IMG/VR virus record: IMGVR_UViG_3300033388_001380
Span: 1-33,251 of that record
Length of the DNA: 33,251 nt
DNA from: a virus
Direction: 5' to 3' (one strand)
In this document: positions 5,741-14,886 of the stretch, in pieces
Position numbering within the stretch: the first letter of the stretch is position 1
Layout of the letters: each line of letters starts with the position of its first letter
Notes under the pieces: generated by a model
Told to the model about the DNA's origin: nothing
What the model saw: the letters and a program-made list of their open reading frames with translations, nothing else
Databases searched by the model: none
Made by a program: the position numbers and the translations under genes

Positions 5741-7416
5741 ATTCCAGGTACTCCGCCTAGAAGTCCACCTTGCCCGCCTGTGTTTGTATGCTCAGGGCAG
5801 GGCTCATACGTCAAGAACCTTCCTACCATCGTTAGCACAGGCTGAGTCAATCGTGTATCATTGATTGGCGGTATAAATGTAAGCAATACGTTAGTCTTCG
5901 GCAATGGGATAGTAGGGATACCTGGAATGGCAGGTGCAGCTATGGCTGCTATCGGTCCACACACAGGGCCAGTGGTCCCGCCAGTTCCTACAAACGGCAA
6001 TGTCTTACCTGCTGATGAACCACTCGAAATAACATGATCGTGCCCTTGCAATCCTTCTAACGACATTGATGTTGATTTTACATCGGCGCCGAACACAACA
6101 CCTGCTGCCTTGATATTGCCCAGAGTTCCAACACCTGCAGATGCAATGCCTATATTAGTACTACATACTCCAAATTCGCCAGCAGTTGACATTGTGATGC
6201 CGCCAGCGGCACCTAATTCAAGTGTACCTGTCGTTGTCATTGTTTGGCCGCCGCCGATAAGTAACCCGTCGTCACCTACAATATTTGTATTGCGATTGCC
6301 TGTGATTGTAGTTTCCATATCACCAACAAGAACTGTGGTGGTCATACTACCTAACAAGGATGTCGTTGTAATATCGTTTGCAGCTTCAATAATAATGTCG
6401 CCGCCTTCGCCAACTGTCGGAGGACCGACTGCTCCTGTCTCAATAGGTATTCCGGTGTCAGGAATAGGAAGCTTGTCTGCTGCTGCTTTGATGAGAACAT
6501 TGCGTCCTGCTTCTATGTTAATGTCATTATCTGCACGAAAGTTAATGTCTTTCACTGATCGTATACTCATGCTTTGCGCAGCATAAATATCGAAGTTGCC
6601 CGTTGCATCCATCTGAAACCAGCTTGTGCCTGTTTTGTTAATGCCGTACACAAGACCGTTAGTCTCGTCTACTAAAAGTTGTGCCCCACTCTTTGTACGT
6701 ATACGAATATGCTCACTACCCTCGCCGTCATCCATTACGAACTGTGATCCGCCTAGACGCTTACCCTTTGCATCTTCATGCTTAGGGCCAGGTGTTAACA
6801 TGCCGTACACTTCTGATGGTGACTCACGACGAGCACCACTAGTAGTTATGCCGCGCACTTGATCGTGAATCAAGCCTTGTGCATTAATGCCTTCTGCAAT
6901 TGTAGTAACGGCAGGCCGACGAGTATCATCAGTCTTCGCCCCAGGTGAATTCTTATTATACTCAGCAGTTGGTGCATCAGTAGTTGGAAACTGATACGTT
7001 TGACCTGCAGGCATGCCAGGTACCATTTGATTCATAAACTGTTGATACAAACAGCCCATCACGACGCCGCGAGTAGGGTCGCCGTTTGCAAACATAATTG
7101 TAACTTGGTTGTCTAGATCAGGCGGCACAGCCCAAAAGCCGTAGCTTGTCTGTGTTTGCGAATCTAGTGTTTCATTATTTCCTAACAGCTTAGGACTAGT
7201 TGCTCCAGCAAATGGCGATGAATACGATACAGTTAACCAACCAGTAGTATCTTCTTCTTGTGCGCCGAACTCTGGAATCCAAACTTGCATTCGACCCATC
7301 TTCTGTATATCTGCATTGCCTTTGACATAGCCGATGTACATACCGTCGTATCGCTTTGATCGACCAACTGTATCATATGCTTTGTCTGTGCGTGATGTAC
7401 GTGTAAATTTAGCCAT
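5737..7416 (-). CDS. 5: Baseplate hub/spike protein gp5-like, no lysozyme domain
   Basis: 559 residues. Residues about 20-130 form a gp5/VgrG-type OB-fold (GYVKGNADIQKMGRMQVWIP; later FWAVPPDLDNQVTIMFANGD and GVVMGCLYQQFMNQMVPG). After a linker, residues about 225-300 match the gp5 C-terminal region (GSQFVMDDGEGSEHIRIRTK). A beta-helix-like part follows with NDI/DMET/GNRN repeats, forming the cell-puncturing needle. T4 gp5 has a lysozyme domain between OB-fold and helix; no lysozyme motif is visible here, so this phage needs another enzyme for the wall. The C-terminus adds a PGIP-rich stretch and a CPEH motif. Last gene of the baseplate operon; it overlaps the hub gene by eight bases. Confidence 0.85.
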   Translation of the reverse strand: MAKFTRTSRTDKAYDTVGRSKRYDGMYIGYVKGNADIQKMGRMQVWIPEFGAQEEDTTGWLTVSYSSPFAGATSPKLLGNNETLDSQTQTSYGFWAVPPDLDNQVTIMFANGDPTRGVVMGCLYQQFMNQMVPGMPAGQTYQFPTTDAPTAEYNKNSPGAKTDDTRRPAVTTIAEGINAQGLIHDQVRGITTSGARRESPSEVYGMLTPGPKHEDAKGKRLGGSQFVMDDGEGSEHIRIRTKSGAQLLVDETNGLVYGINKTGTSWFQMDATGNFDIYAAQSMSIRSVKDINFRADNDINIEAGRNVLIKAAADKLPIPDTGIPIETGAVGPPTVGEGGDIIIEAANDITTTSLLGSMTTTVLVGDMETTITGNRNTNIVGDDGLLIGGGQTMTTTGTLELGAAGGITMSTAGEFGVCSTNIGIASAGVGTLGNIKAAGVVFGADVKSTSMSLEGLQGHDHVISSGSSAGKTLPFVGTGGTTGPVCGPIAAIAAPAIPGIPTIPLPKTNVLLTFIPPINDTRLTQPVLTMVGRFLTYEPCPEHTNTGGQGGLLGGVPGI

Positions 7417-9985
7417 CTGTATCTGTCTCTGGTGCAGGTGTTGGACCTGTAGGTGTTAGTTCTGCGTCAAGAACATCACTAAATAAATTCGCAAACGGAC
7501 TTTCGCCGAATGCTGATGCACTTATATTCAATCCGTTTGCCCCTGTAATCAGATCACCTGCGTTTAGGGCTTCGATAGCTTGGTTAGCAAAATACTCATT
7601 AGATTCTGTGTCAATGTCTGATCCAGAAGATTCTGATACACCTAAGTGCGCAAGTAGATTGACGTTACTAACATTAATCTTCGGATCTCTGATTCCATGT
7701 AATACTTGTGTGAAGGCTCCGCCAGCAAATGTATGAGTAACTGTACGTATACCGTACACGCCGTTCAATACGTTGTTAGATTTCTTTCCGGCAGGAGTTA
7801 TGCCTGTCTTCGGATCAAACTCTTTCGGAGTAAATGATCGAAACACCATGTATGTTTGCGCGTTGCTTGCGTTTGCTGTTGTAAAGTTTTGTGCCACTGC
7901 TTCACTGTTAGGTGTTTCAGAACTATCACCTGCATCCACGAATCCCCGTTCAGCAAGCATACGATCAAGAGTTGAGCGCGGAACTGAGTTACGATGAATT
8001 GGAGGAGGCTCAAGCCAATACGGATCGCCCTTGATGTTTAAATCAATGTTTAGTAGATCACCAGACACAGGACTCTTAGCCTGCTCAAACATCGCACTCA
8101 ACATTGTTCGTTGTGGTGTTTGCGATCCTTGTGCTATGTCAGCATTGTTATCGCCAGACTTAGCTTCAGTCGTAGATTGCTTGAATATTTCTTCTAGCTT
8201 CTCTCCGATTCGAGGATCATCTAAAAATATATCTTGCTCACGTAAGTTATCTTGTGCTGAACTAGTAGATCCTGTGTTCGGCGTGCCGACGCGAGGGAGT
8301 TGCGTGCCTGCAACTAAACGATCAACAAGAGTACCTGTGCCAGTCAGCAACGGATTAGCTGTTAATCCAGAAATTCCAGGTAATGATGTATTAATATTAT
8401 TTGATACTCCAGGTATAACTGGGATTCCTGGGACTACTTCTGGGATAGCAGGTATGCCGGCTTGCACGGTATCAAGTGCGCCTTCTGCATCAGCAATAGC
8501 TGTTCCGATAACGTCATCTATCTCAGCTTGTGCTGCATCTAATTCATTTTGTACTTGGTCAGTTACATCTGTTATCGGGCTAAGGAACTCAGATAGTGCG
8601 TCTTCAAAGAATGACAGAGGTGCAAAGCCCGCAGGGTTAGCAAGAAAGGAACGCAACTGATTAATCTTGTCAGCAGTCTCAGCAAGTTTTTCTGCTTGCT
8701 CAGGTGTTAGTAATGCTTTTGGTTCTGCGGCTGCAGGGTTTGTTGACACACCTGCTTGTAAAGGTAATGCTGCGTACCAGTTGAAATTGAATACTAATTC
8801 AAAATCTAGAACTTGATCGTTCAATCCTGTGTAGATATAATTGTATAATTTCTTAACAAGCCCTTTGCGAACTTTTGCTTTATATAGTTCTTCGTCACCC
8901 TCTGTTCCATCTTTGTTAGTGACAGTTGTTAGAGTTGACATTTCATATGGGATGATAAGATAACGAAAATTTCGTGCATAATCTGAACGAGTCTCATCAT
9001 AATCGCCTATCTGTGTATCAGTAATGACACGATACAACGTTTGTACATCAGATTCGTTACCAGATCCTTCTTCCTGAGTAACGTCTTTCTGGAAAAATGT
9101 TGTGAGTGATAAGATATTTTCTGCCATGCGATCTACTGAAATACCAGGTTGAAAACTGAACGTCATTTTGCCGTCAACTTCTTCGAATGATCCTGCCCGG
9201 GACTTTCGCTCCTCAAGCGAAGGAGGAACAATTTGAGCTTTAGCAATTTCTTCGTCAACATAGAATGTATATGTATCAACAGCTTTATAGTTTGCTGTTG
9301 TCTTTTTCTCTTCCTCACGCAGATTCATTTGCTTTTGTAAACCAGTAAAAAATTCGCCAGCAGTAGTCGCATCAACTGAGATTGTTTTCTGTGCATCAGC
9401 CGCTTCATTAGTTGTTGCTAAATCACCGTAGATAACAGCGTTCATTGAATACACTGTACCACCTGTGTTAACATCCATTGACATCTTCGTTAAAAGTATA
9501 GGCCAAGTCCATACTAGGTCAGCTAGCTCACCGATTGAGCCTGGTTCTTGTTTTTGATCTTCTCCAGATTTTCTACCTTTGAATGATAATTCTAGATAGA
9601 ACGGAATCTTTGCGAAATTTTTGATGCCTAAGAACTTGGCCGCATTAGAAACTTGATCTAACAGCGTTGCTCCGTAAGGTTCTTTTAGTGTGAAATTAAA
9701 CTCTGTAGCAGTTCCGACTCCTTTTGTGCGAGAAATGCCAGACACAGTAGTTACTTCTACCTCATCTATGTCCAACACTGTTACTCCACTTTCAGCAATT
9801 ACGACGCGCTCGTTTTTAGCCTGCGGTCCAAATATGCCTTTACGTATAGCATCATCAGACATCATATACAAACGAAAATGATAAGTTGGAAGATCAAACT
9901 TGTCTAAAATGTTGTCTTCAATGTCAGTAGTTATATCTACAGACGAACGCCCAGACGGGACTGTTTGTGCGTTATCATCACTCAT
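7409..9985 (-). CDS. Large baseplate hub protein, gp27-like by position
   Basis: 858 residues. It lies directly upstream of, and overlaps, the gp5 gene, where a gp27-type hub partner is expected; T4 gp27 is only 391 residues, so if homologous this is a much enlarged form. N-terminal part is beta-rich (FRLYMMSDD, VTVLDIDEVEVTTVSG, FYLELSFKG); the middle is alpha/beta with long helices (about 415-520, an E/D/A-rich helical segment), followed by a Pro-Gly-Ile rich linker (IPAIPEVVPGIPVIPG) and a second beta domain ending in an acidic, proline-rich tail. The phage-structural role is well supported by operon context; identity with gp27 is inference and a fused tail protein is the alternative. Confidence 0.6.
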   Translation of the reverse strand: MSDDNAQTVPSGRSSVDITTDIEDNILDKFDLPTYHFRLYMMSDDAIRKGIFGPQAKNERVVIAESGVTVLDIDEVEVTTVSGISRTKGVGTATEFNFTLKEPYGATLLDQVSNAAKFLGIKNFAKIPFYLELSFKGRKSGEDQKQEPGSIGELADLVWTWPILLTKMSMDVNTGGTVYSMNAVIYGDLATTNEAADAQKTISVDATTAGEFFTGLQKQMNLREEEKKTTANYKAVDTYTFYVDEEIAKAQIVPPSLEERKSRAGSFEEVDGKMTFSFQPGISVDRMAENILSLTTFFQKDVTQEEGSGNESDVQTLYRVITDTQIGDYDETRSDYARNFRYLIIPYEMSTLTTVTNKDGTEGDEELYKAKVRKGLVKKLYNYIYTGLNDQVLDFELVFNFNWYAALPLQAGVSTNPAAAEPKALLTPEQAEKLAETADKINQLRSFLANPAGFAPLSFFEDALSEFLSPITDVTDQVQNELDAAQAEIDDVIGTAIADAEGALDTVQAGIPAIPEVVPGIPVIPGVSNNINTSLPGISGLTANPLLTGTGTLVDRLVAGTQLPRVGTPNTGSTSSAQDNLREQDIFLDDPRIGEKLEEIFKQSTTEAKSGDNNADIAQGSQTPQRTMLSAMFEQAKSPVSGDLLNIDLNIKGDPYWLEPPPIHRNSVPRSTLDRMLAERGFVDAGDSSETPNSEAVAQNFTTANASNAQTYMVFRSFTPKEFDPKTGITPAGKKSNNVLNGVYGIRTVTHTFAGGAFTQVLHGIRDPKINVSNVNLLAHLGVSESSGSDIDTESNEYFANQAIEALNAGDLITGANGLNISASAFGESPFANLFSDVLDAELTPTGPTPAPETDTDG

Positions 9986-9986
9986 G

Positions 9987-10283
9987 TTAGACTATGTCCT
10001 GTATAGACTCAGGGTTCGGCACAAATATTTGAACGCCGGTTTTGAAATCAGCAATCGGATCGACTAGCGTATCCATATTGCGTGTAGCTAAGATCCACCA
10101 TAAGCGAGGCGACCCAAAGTAATCGTTAGCAAACAAATCAGGTCGTTCGTTATACTTTGCTTCAATAGTAACTAACTCATCATTTGAACTAGGCGGAATA
10201 GATCGCTTAGTCATCACATCAAGATAGAAATCCTTGATAGGAGTATTTAGATAAGGGCTAGTTGTTTTGTGTATGCCAGCCAT
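9987..10283 (-). CDS. 53: Baseplate wedge protein gp53-like
   Basis: 98 residues with the gp53/LysM-like signature: KYNERPDLFANDYFGSPRLW, then WILATRNMDTLVDPIADFKTG and a VFVPNPES-like end (here VQIFVPNPESIQDI). In T4, gp53 joins the wedges around the hub to close the baseplate; T4 gp53 is about twice as long. Two bases separate it from the hub gene downstream and it overlaps the gp48-like gene upstream by one base, as expected of one baseplate operon. Confidence 0.75.
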   Translation of the reverse strand: MAGIHKTTSPYLNTPIKDFYLDVMTKRSIPPSSNDELVTIEAKYNERPDLFANDYFGSPRLWWILATRNMDTLVDPIADFKTGVQIFVPNPESIQDIV

Positions 10284-10987
10284 TAGATGAATCCTTTGTT
10301 AATTAAGTTGCCGCTCTTGAAATCGTCAAGGCTAAACTTATCGCGCACTTTACGTGGGTTCTGTTGAACCATGAGCATAAGAGTAATAACAACTCTTGTT
10401 GGAACATATGTACTGTTATCATTGATTTGAACAACATCGCCGAAAACACTTTGTCCAGATATAAAGCTGTCTTGTGGAGAAAGTGCGCTCGGAAGATTGA
10501 CTTCCACATAGTCAATTGTATCTTCTAGCAGATAATTATACGTAGTCAGTACGACAGGTACATTGTTGAATTGCTGTCCACCTAGATAATTGAATCTTAA
10601 TACTGGTGGCGGAGTTCCTGCTACACCCTGTCGTGCTGCTTCTGCACCAAACTCTATCATCGTTGATGCACGAAGAAAACGCAAGACTGCAAGCAAATAG
10701 CGTCCTTCCTCATTCGTTTGTGCAGTAAACGTGCCAGTTATCTGTATCTCTGAAGGCATCGAATTCTGAAAGTTGTGTTGTTGATAGTTACTGTGCGTAA
10801 AATGCCACTGATTATAGTTTGCTGTTCCGCCAAAGTTTAACTGTGGTGTATATGGAAATAGCATACCTTTTGTAGCATGAAGTGGCTGCAAAAGATTATT
10901 ACAATCAGTTGGATCACCAAGGATTGTAGTCATTGCTGCTCTAGCGGGTCCTAGTCTTGCTCGTTTATTCGTAGTAAATGTTGACAT
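10283..10987 (-). CDS. 48: Baseplate tail-tube cap protein, gp48-like
   Basis: 234 residues from ATG 10987. An in-frame TTG at 10993 is rejected because the ribosome-binding site AGAGGAAG is nine bases before the ATG but only three before the TTG. Features match the tube-cap/gp48-type proteins of marine T4-like phages: KGMLFPYTPQLNFGGTANYN, NSMPSEIQITGTFTAQTNEE, RYLLAVLRFLRASTMIEFG, PPPVLRFNYLGGQQFNNVPV and a C-terminal FSLDDFKSGNLINKGFI. gp48/gp54 cap the baseplate and start tube polymerisation. gp54 is the alternative. First gene of the operon, 22 bases downstream of a late promoter octamer. Confidence 0.65.
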   Translation of the reverse strand: MSTFTTNKRARLGPARAAMTTILGDPTDCNNLLQPLHATKGMLFPYTPQLNFGGTANYNQWHFTHSNYQQHNFQNSMPSEIQITGTFTAQTNEEGRYLLAVLRFLRASTMIEFGAEAARQGVAGTPPPVLRFNYLGGQQFNNVPVVLTTYNYLLEDTIDYVEVNLPSALSPQDSFISGQSVFGDVVQINDNSTYVPTRVVITLMLMVQQNPRKVRDKFSLDDFKSGNLINKGFI

Positions 10988-11009
10988 GTGCAATCTTCCT
11001 CTTTGCTGT

Positions 11010-11017
11010 TATTTATC
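11010..11017 (-). promoter_or_regulatory. Late promoter octamer GATAAATA for the baseplate operon
   Basis: Reads GATAAATA on the - strand, 22 bases upstream of the gp48-like ATG. It matches the T4 late promoter TATAAATA in seven of eight positions and the NATAAATA form reported for T4-like cyanophages. Expected to be used by RNA polymerase carrying the gp55-like sigma factor. Confidence 0.7.
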
Positions 11018-11050
11018 ACCGAAATTATATGCTATGTTAATGTTAGGTAT

Positions 11051-11058
11051 GATAAATA
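11051..11058 (+). promoter_or_regulatory. Late promoter octamer GATAAATA before the sigma factor gene
   Basis: GATAAATA on the + strand, 77 bases before the gp55-like ATG. It would let the late sigma factor feed its own operon late in infection. It is back to back with the octamer at 11010-11017 on the other strand, so 10994-11135 is a divergent regulatory region. Confidence 0.55.
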
Positions 11059-11075
11059 GTACTGTATGTGAGGCA

Positions 11076-11105
11076 TTGACAACGTAAGTCGTTGTATGTT
11101 ATACT
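11076..11105 (+). promoter_or_regulatory. Strong sigma70-type promoter for the gp55-gp47-gp46-purF operon
   Basis: Consensus -35 TTGACA (11076-11081) and TATACT (11100-11105) separated by 18 bases, 30 bases before the ATG at 11136, which has AAAGGAG as ribosome-binding site. This is a host-type promoter and suggests early expression of the sigma factor, recombination and PurF genes. Confidence 0.75.
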
Positions 11106-11135
11106 AGATCACATAATAAGAATAAAAGGAGCACT

Positions 11136-12077
11136 ATGGCAGCGCGCAATAAGTATCTTAATAATAAAGAACTGTTAAAAGAAATCCACGAAAGCAAAAC
11201 TTCATTCAGCGAATTTGATAAGCCAGAATACAATCGTTTCGATGCAATTGTAGAGGAATACAATGACCTATTTGAATATGCTGAAAGAACTGAAGACATT
11301 ATTGATAAAGTAACTGGCGAAATCACTGGCACTAGAAGTACTGGTGAGTGGTATTATCCAGTTATAGAAGCAGCACAAGAGGCAAAAGCTGCACGAATAG
11401 CGGCAGAAGATTATGCAGCAAAGATGGCAGTTTGGGAAGAGGGTCCGAAGAAAGCATCAGACAAGCCTAGACTTGTAGACTGTAAGTTTGATCCCACTAC
11501 ACTAGCAGAGGATGAACTTGTCTATCGCGGAATGACGTTTGAGCATATTCCACTTGAGCCTGGCCGTAAGAAGAATCCTCGAAAAGAATCAGAATACTAC
11601 GTCAAGCTTAACTTTATCCCCTTCAAGCATTACATGATTACAGATATGGCTAATAAGAAAGCAGTTGAGGTCGGCCGCAGTCACAGCAAAGATGGTGAAT
11701 TCTGTCAGACACACGGTGCAATGACAGACAAGCTAGCAGTTATGTACATGCTACTAGTGGAACGTTATAGTCAGCGATCTAACTGGCGCGGCTACACATA
11801 TCTAGATGAAATGAAAGGACAGAGTCTCTTGCAATTATCATCAATGGGATTACAATTCAACGAAGCAAAAAGTAACAACCCGTTCGCGTACTACACACAA
11901 GCTCTGACACATAGCTTTACGCGAGTGTTGAACATAGAGAAAAAGAATCAGGACATCAGAGACAAGATACTCGTAAACAAAGGTCTCACTCCTAGCTTCT
12001 CTAAGCAAATTGAACATGAGAACAAGCTACGCCAGATGCGTGAGGATGCAGCAAATAACGCTGAAGGTAAAGAATAA
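11136..12077 (+). CDS. 55: Late-transcription sigma factor, gp55-like
   Basis: 313 residues. The N-terminus (NKYLNNKELLKEIHESKTSF) matches the start of T4 gp55 (NYVNNKELLQAI...). The sigma region 2-like core is at about 195-275: RYSQRSNWRGYTYLDEMKGQ, then LLQLSSMGLQFNEAKSNNPF and AYYTQALTHSFTRVLNIEKK. gp55 replaces the host sigma factor and recognises the TATAAATA late promoter. T4 gp55 has 185 residues; here about 150 residues (roughly 25-180) are inserted between the N-terminal helix and the core. The C-terminus (GLTPSFSKQIEHENKLRQMR) is charged; a sliding-clamp-binding tail as in T4 is not obvious. First gene of the operon, with both an early and a late promoter. Confidence 0.85.
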   Translation: MAARNKYLNNKELLKEIHESKTSFSEFDKPEYNRFDAIVEEYNDLFEYAERTEDIIDKVTGEITGTRSTGEWYYPVIEAAQEAKAARIAAEDYAAKMAVWEEGPKKASDKPRLVDCKFDPTTLAEDELVYRGMTFEHIPLEPGRKKNPRKESEYYVKLNFIPFKHYMITDMANKKAVEVGRSHSKDGEFCQTHGAMTDKLAVMYMLLVERYSQRSNWRGYTYLDEMKGQSLLQLSSMGLQFNEAKSNNPFAYYTQALTHSFTRVLNIEKKNQDIRDKILVNKGLTPSFSKQIEHENKLRQMREDAANNAEGKE

Positions 12078-12106
12078 AACAAATAAAACTAGTAGTATAG
12101 GAGCAT

Positions 12107-13123
12107 ATGACTAGCAACTTATTTAAACATGTGGCTGTCTTCACAGACATACACTTTGGGCTGAAACACAATAGTCGTTTACATAACAACGATTGCATAC
12201 GGTTTCTTGAGTGGTTCATTCAAGAGGCAAAGCAGCGTGGTTGTGAGACATGCATGTTCATGGGCGACTGGAATCATCACCGAGCATCTATTAATGTCTC
12301 AACGCTAAACTATAGCATGAGAGCATTCGGAATGTTGAACGAAGCATTCGAAGATGTATATTTCATCGTGGGTAATCACGATCTCTACTACAAAGAGAAG
12401 CGCGAAATCAATTCGATTCCTATGGCCGAACTCTATCCCAACATACACTTGATTGATTCAGTAATTAATAACAAGGGTGTTGCTATCATTCCTTGGCTCG
12501 TTGGTGATGAGTGGAAGAATGTTGCTAAGATCAAATCGAAGTATATGTTCGGACACTTTGAGCTACCTAAGTTTAAAATGAATGCGCACGTAGAAATGCC
12601 CGATCACGGACAGTTGAGCGCAGATGATTTCCAACACCAAGACTACATCTTCTCTGGTCACTTTCATAAGAGACAGAACAAGGGAATCATTCATTACATC
12701 GGCAACCCTTTCGGACACAACTACGCAGACACATGGGACTTTGATCGCGGCGCGATGTTCTTAGAGTGGGGCGGCGATCCTGTGTATGTCAATTGGGAAC
12801 ATGGGCCTCGATACATTGCAATGGACTTGAGTGACTTGCTAGAAGACCCCGAGAAACATTTGAATGCGCATACGTATGCCAAAGTTGAACTGGATGTCGA
12901 TATTTCTTACGAAGAAGCAAACTTCTTACGTGAGACACTCTTTGAGAACTACGACATACGAGAACTCAAACTACTACCTAAGCATGAAGAAACTGATTCA
13001 GACATACTGCTTGGTGACATCAAATTTGAAACAGTAGATCAAATTGTTACAGAAAGCATACAGACCATGGACTCAACTACATTCAAAGTCGATGTACTAA
13101 CACAAATTTATAACGATCTATGA
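12107..13123 (+). CDS. 47: Recombination endonuclease subunit gp47 (Mre11-like)
   Basis: 338 residues. Metallophosphoesterase motifs in order: DIHFG (Asp14, His16), GDWNHHR (Asp54), GNHD (Asn90-Asp92), GHFE, and SGHFHKR. These build the two-metal site of Mre11/SbcD nucleases. With gp46 it forms the nuclease that resects DNA ends for recombination-dependent replication and host DNA breakdown. It starts after TAGGAG and overlaps gp46 by four bases (ATGA), the usual arrangement of the pair. Length equals T4 gp47 (339). Confidence 0.95.
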   Translation: MTSNLFKHVAVFTDIHFGLKHNSRLHNNDCIRFLEWFIQEAKQRGCETCMFMGDWNHHRASINVSTLNYSMRAFGMLNEAFEDVYFIVGNHDLYYKEKREINSIPMAELYPNIHLIDSVINNKGVAIIPWLVGDEWKNVAKIKSKYMFGHFELPKFKMNAHVEMPDHGQLSADDFQHQDYIFSGHFHKRQNKGIIHYIGNPFGHNYADTWDFDRGAMFLEWGGDPVYVNWEHGPRYIAMDLSDLLEDPEKHLNAHTYAKVELDVDISYEEANFLRETLFENYDIRELKLLPKHEETDSDILLGDIKFETVDQIVTESIQTMDSTTFKVDVLTQIYNDL

Positions 13124-14886
13124 TAACAATTAAGAACATAGCGATCAAGAACTTTATGAGTGTCGGCAATGTCACACAGAGTATCAACTTTGTAGACAAA
13201 GACCTCGTACTTGTGTTGGGTGAGAACTTAGACATGGGCGGCAATGACTCGCGTAACGGTGTGGGCAAGAGTACAATAGTTAACGCATTGTCGTATGCAC
13301 TATACGGATCAGCACTAACTAATATTCGCAAAGATAACCTTATCAATAAGACTAATGCGAAGAACATGGTGGTGACTCTAGAGTTTGAACTAGACGGAGT
13401 AGAGTACTTAGTCGAACGTGGACGCAGGCCTAACAAGTTTTCGTTTATGGTAGCAGGATTAAATTCAGATGTTGATGATGCGGATGAAGCACAGGGCGAC
13501 AGTCGCGTAACACAACAACAACTAGAGCGTGAACTTGGCCTCAGCCATAACATGTTCAAAAACATCGTAGCACTCAATACATACAGCGAGCCGTTTCTTG
13601 CTATGAAAGCAGCAGACCAGCGTGAACTTATTGAACAGCTACTTGGCATCACTAAACTTAGTGAGAAGGCAGAAGTGCTAAAGGAGAGACTCAAAGATAC
13701 TAAAGATGCTATAAAAGAAGAGGAATTTAGAATAGATGCAGTCAAAGGAACGAACAAGCGCATTGAAAACAATATTGAAAGCTTACGTATCAAGAAGGCA
13801 GCGTGGGACACGAATCAGACAAAACTTATTGATGACACTCAAGCAGCCATCGGAGTCCTCGAAGGAATTGACATCGACGCCGAAATTGAGAACCACAAAG
13901 TTTTGGCAGTCATTAAGGATACTCAGGCAGAAAAAGACAAAGTAGATCATACTTGCAAGACAAAGAAGACACAACTAACTGAAGGCACTCGTCGCTTACA
14001 AAAAGCATACGATGACTTAGTTGTGCTTGAAGGTCAAGCTTGTCACACATGCGGACAAGACTTACATGATGATGCGCATGAGACACTTCAGGCAGAAGTA
14101 GTTGTGCGTATAGATAAGTACGAAGGTGAGACTGCAAAACTCACAACAGATGTTGCTAAGTTAGAAGATGAGACTGCTAAGTTAATCATTGATGATAGTC
14201 CAGAGACTTTCTATGATGACTTTGAGGCAGCACACGATCATCGCGCAAGCCTAGAGACTTTGCAGACTACGCTTGAGGTTGAATCAGCAAGAGAAAATTA
14301 CTTTGTAGAACAAATTGAATCACTTGAGAAGACTGGCATACAAGCAATTGACTACACAGGCATGAATGAACTAACAGTTTTGCGCGATCATCAAGATTTC
14401 CTATTGAAGCTGTTGACTAGTAAGGACAGTTTCATTCGTCGCAAGATTATCAATCAGAATCTAACATACTTGAACGCACGACTAGAGCATTACTTAGACC
14501 TAACAGGATTGCCGCACAAGGTCAAGTTTCAGTCTGATCTTAATGTAGAGATACGAGAGCATGGACGAGACTTAGACTTCGATAACTTGAGTCGTGGTGA
14601 GCGTACACGTTTGATCTTGGGACTTAGCTGGTCATTCAGAGATGTATACGAAAGTCTGAATACAGCTATCAATCTACTATTCATTGACGAATTAATTGAC
14701 AATGGGCTAGATCCTGCAGGCGTAGAGAGTAGTCTCGCAGTATTGAAACACATGACTCGCGAATCAGGTCGTAACATATTCTTGATTAGTCACAAAGACG
14801 AGTTAGTAGGACGAGTCGGATCAGTACTCAAAGTCGTTAAAGAAGGTGGCTTCACAGCATTTGAAAATGACGCGGAGATTAACTAA
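13120..14886 (+). CDS. 46: Recombination endonuclease subunit gp46 (Rad50/SbcC-like ATPase)
   Basis: 588 residues. Walker A SRNGVGKST (about 44-52), a central coiled coil (about 170-440) interrupted by the zinc hook CHTC (Cys308, Cys311), the ABC signature LSRGE (from Leu490), Walker B LLFIDE (Asp523, Glu524) and the H-loop LISHKDE near the C-terminus. All motifs needed for ATP-driven DNA end processing with gp47 are present. T4 gp46 is 560 residues. Overlaps gp47 by ATGA and the next gene by TAATG. Confidence 0.95.
   Translation: MITIKNIAIKNFMSVGNVTQSINFVDKDLVLVLGENLDMGGNDSRNGVGKSTIVNALSYALYGSALTNIRKDNLINKTNAKNMVVTLEFELDGVEYLVERGRRPNKFSFMVAGLNSDVDDADEAQGDSRVTQQQLERELGLSHNMFKNIVALNTYSEPFLAMKAADQRELIEQLLGITKLSEKAEVLKERLKDTKDAIKEEEFRIDAVKGTNKRIENNIESLRIKKAAWDTNQTKLIDDTQAAIGVLEGIDIDAEIENHKVLAVIKDTQAEKDKVDHTCKTKKTQLTEGTRRLQKAYDDLVVLEGQACHTCGQDLHDDAHETLQAEVVVRIDKYEGETAKLTTDVAKLEDETAKLIIDDSPETFYDDFEAAHDHRASLETLQTTLEVESARENYFVEQIESLEKTGIQAIDYTGMNELTVLRDHQDFLLKLLTSKDSFIRRKIINQNLTYLNARLEHYLDLTGLPHKVKFQSDLNVEIREHGRDLDFDNLSRGERTRLILGLSWSFRDVYESLNTAINLLFIDELIDNGLDPAGVESSLAVLKHMTRESGRNIFLISHKDELVGRVGSVLKVVKEGGFTAFENDAEIN

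Noticed and set aside
6110-6586. Open frame of 158 codons on the + strand opposite gp5
   Set aside because: It is antisense to a well-supported gene, has a proline/valine-rich composition caused by the Gly/Thr-rich codons below it, and no ribosome-binding site.
8031-8660. Open frame of 209 codons on the + strand opposite the hub gene
   Set aside because: Antisense shadow with serine/cysteine-rich, unstructured sequence; no promoter or ribosome-binding site.
13083-13811. Long open frame on the - strand opposite the start of gp46
   Set aside because: The gp46 motifs on the + strand are decisive; the - strand product is a Ser/Leu-rich shadow.
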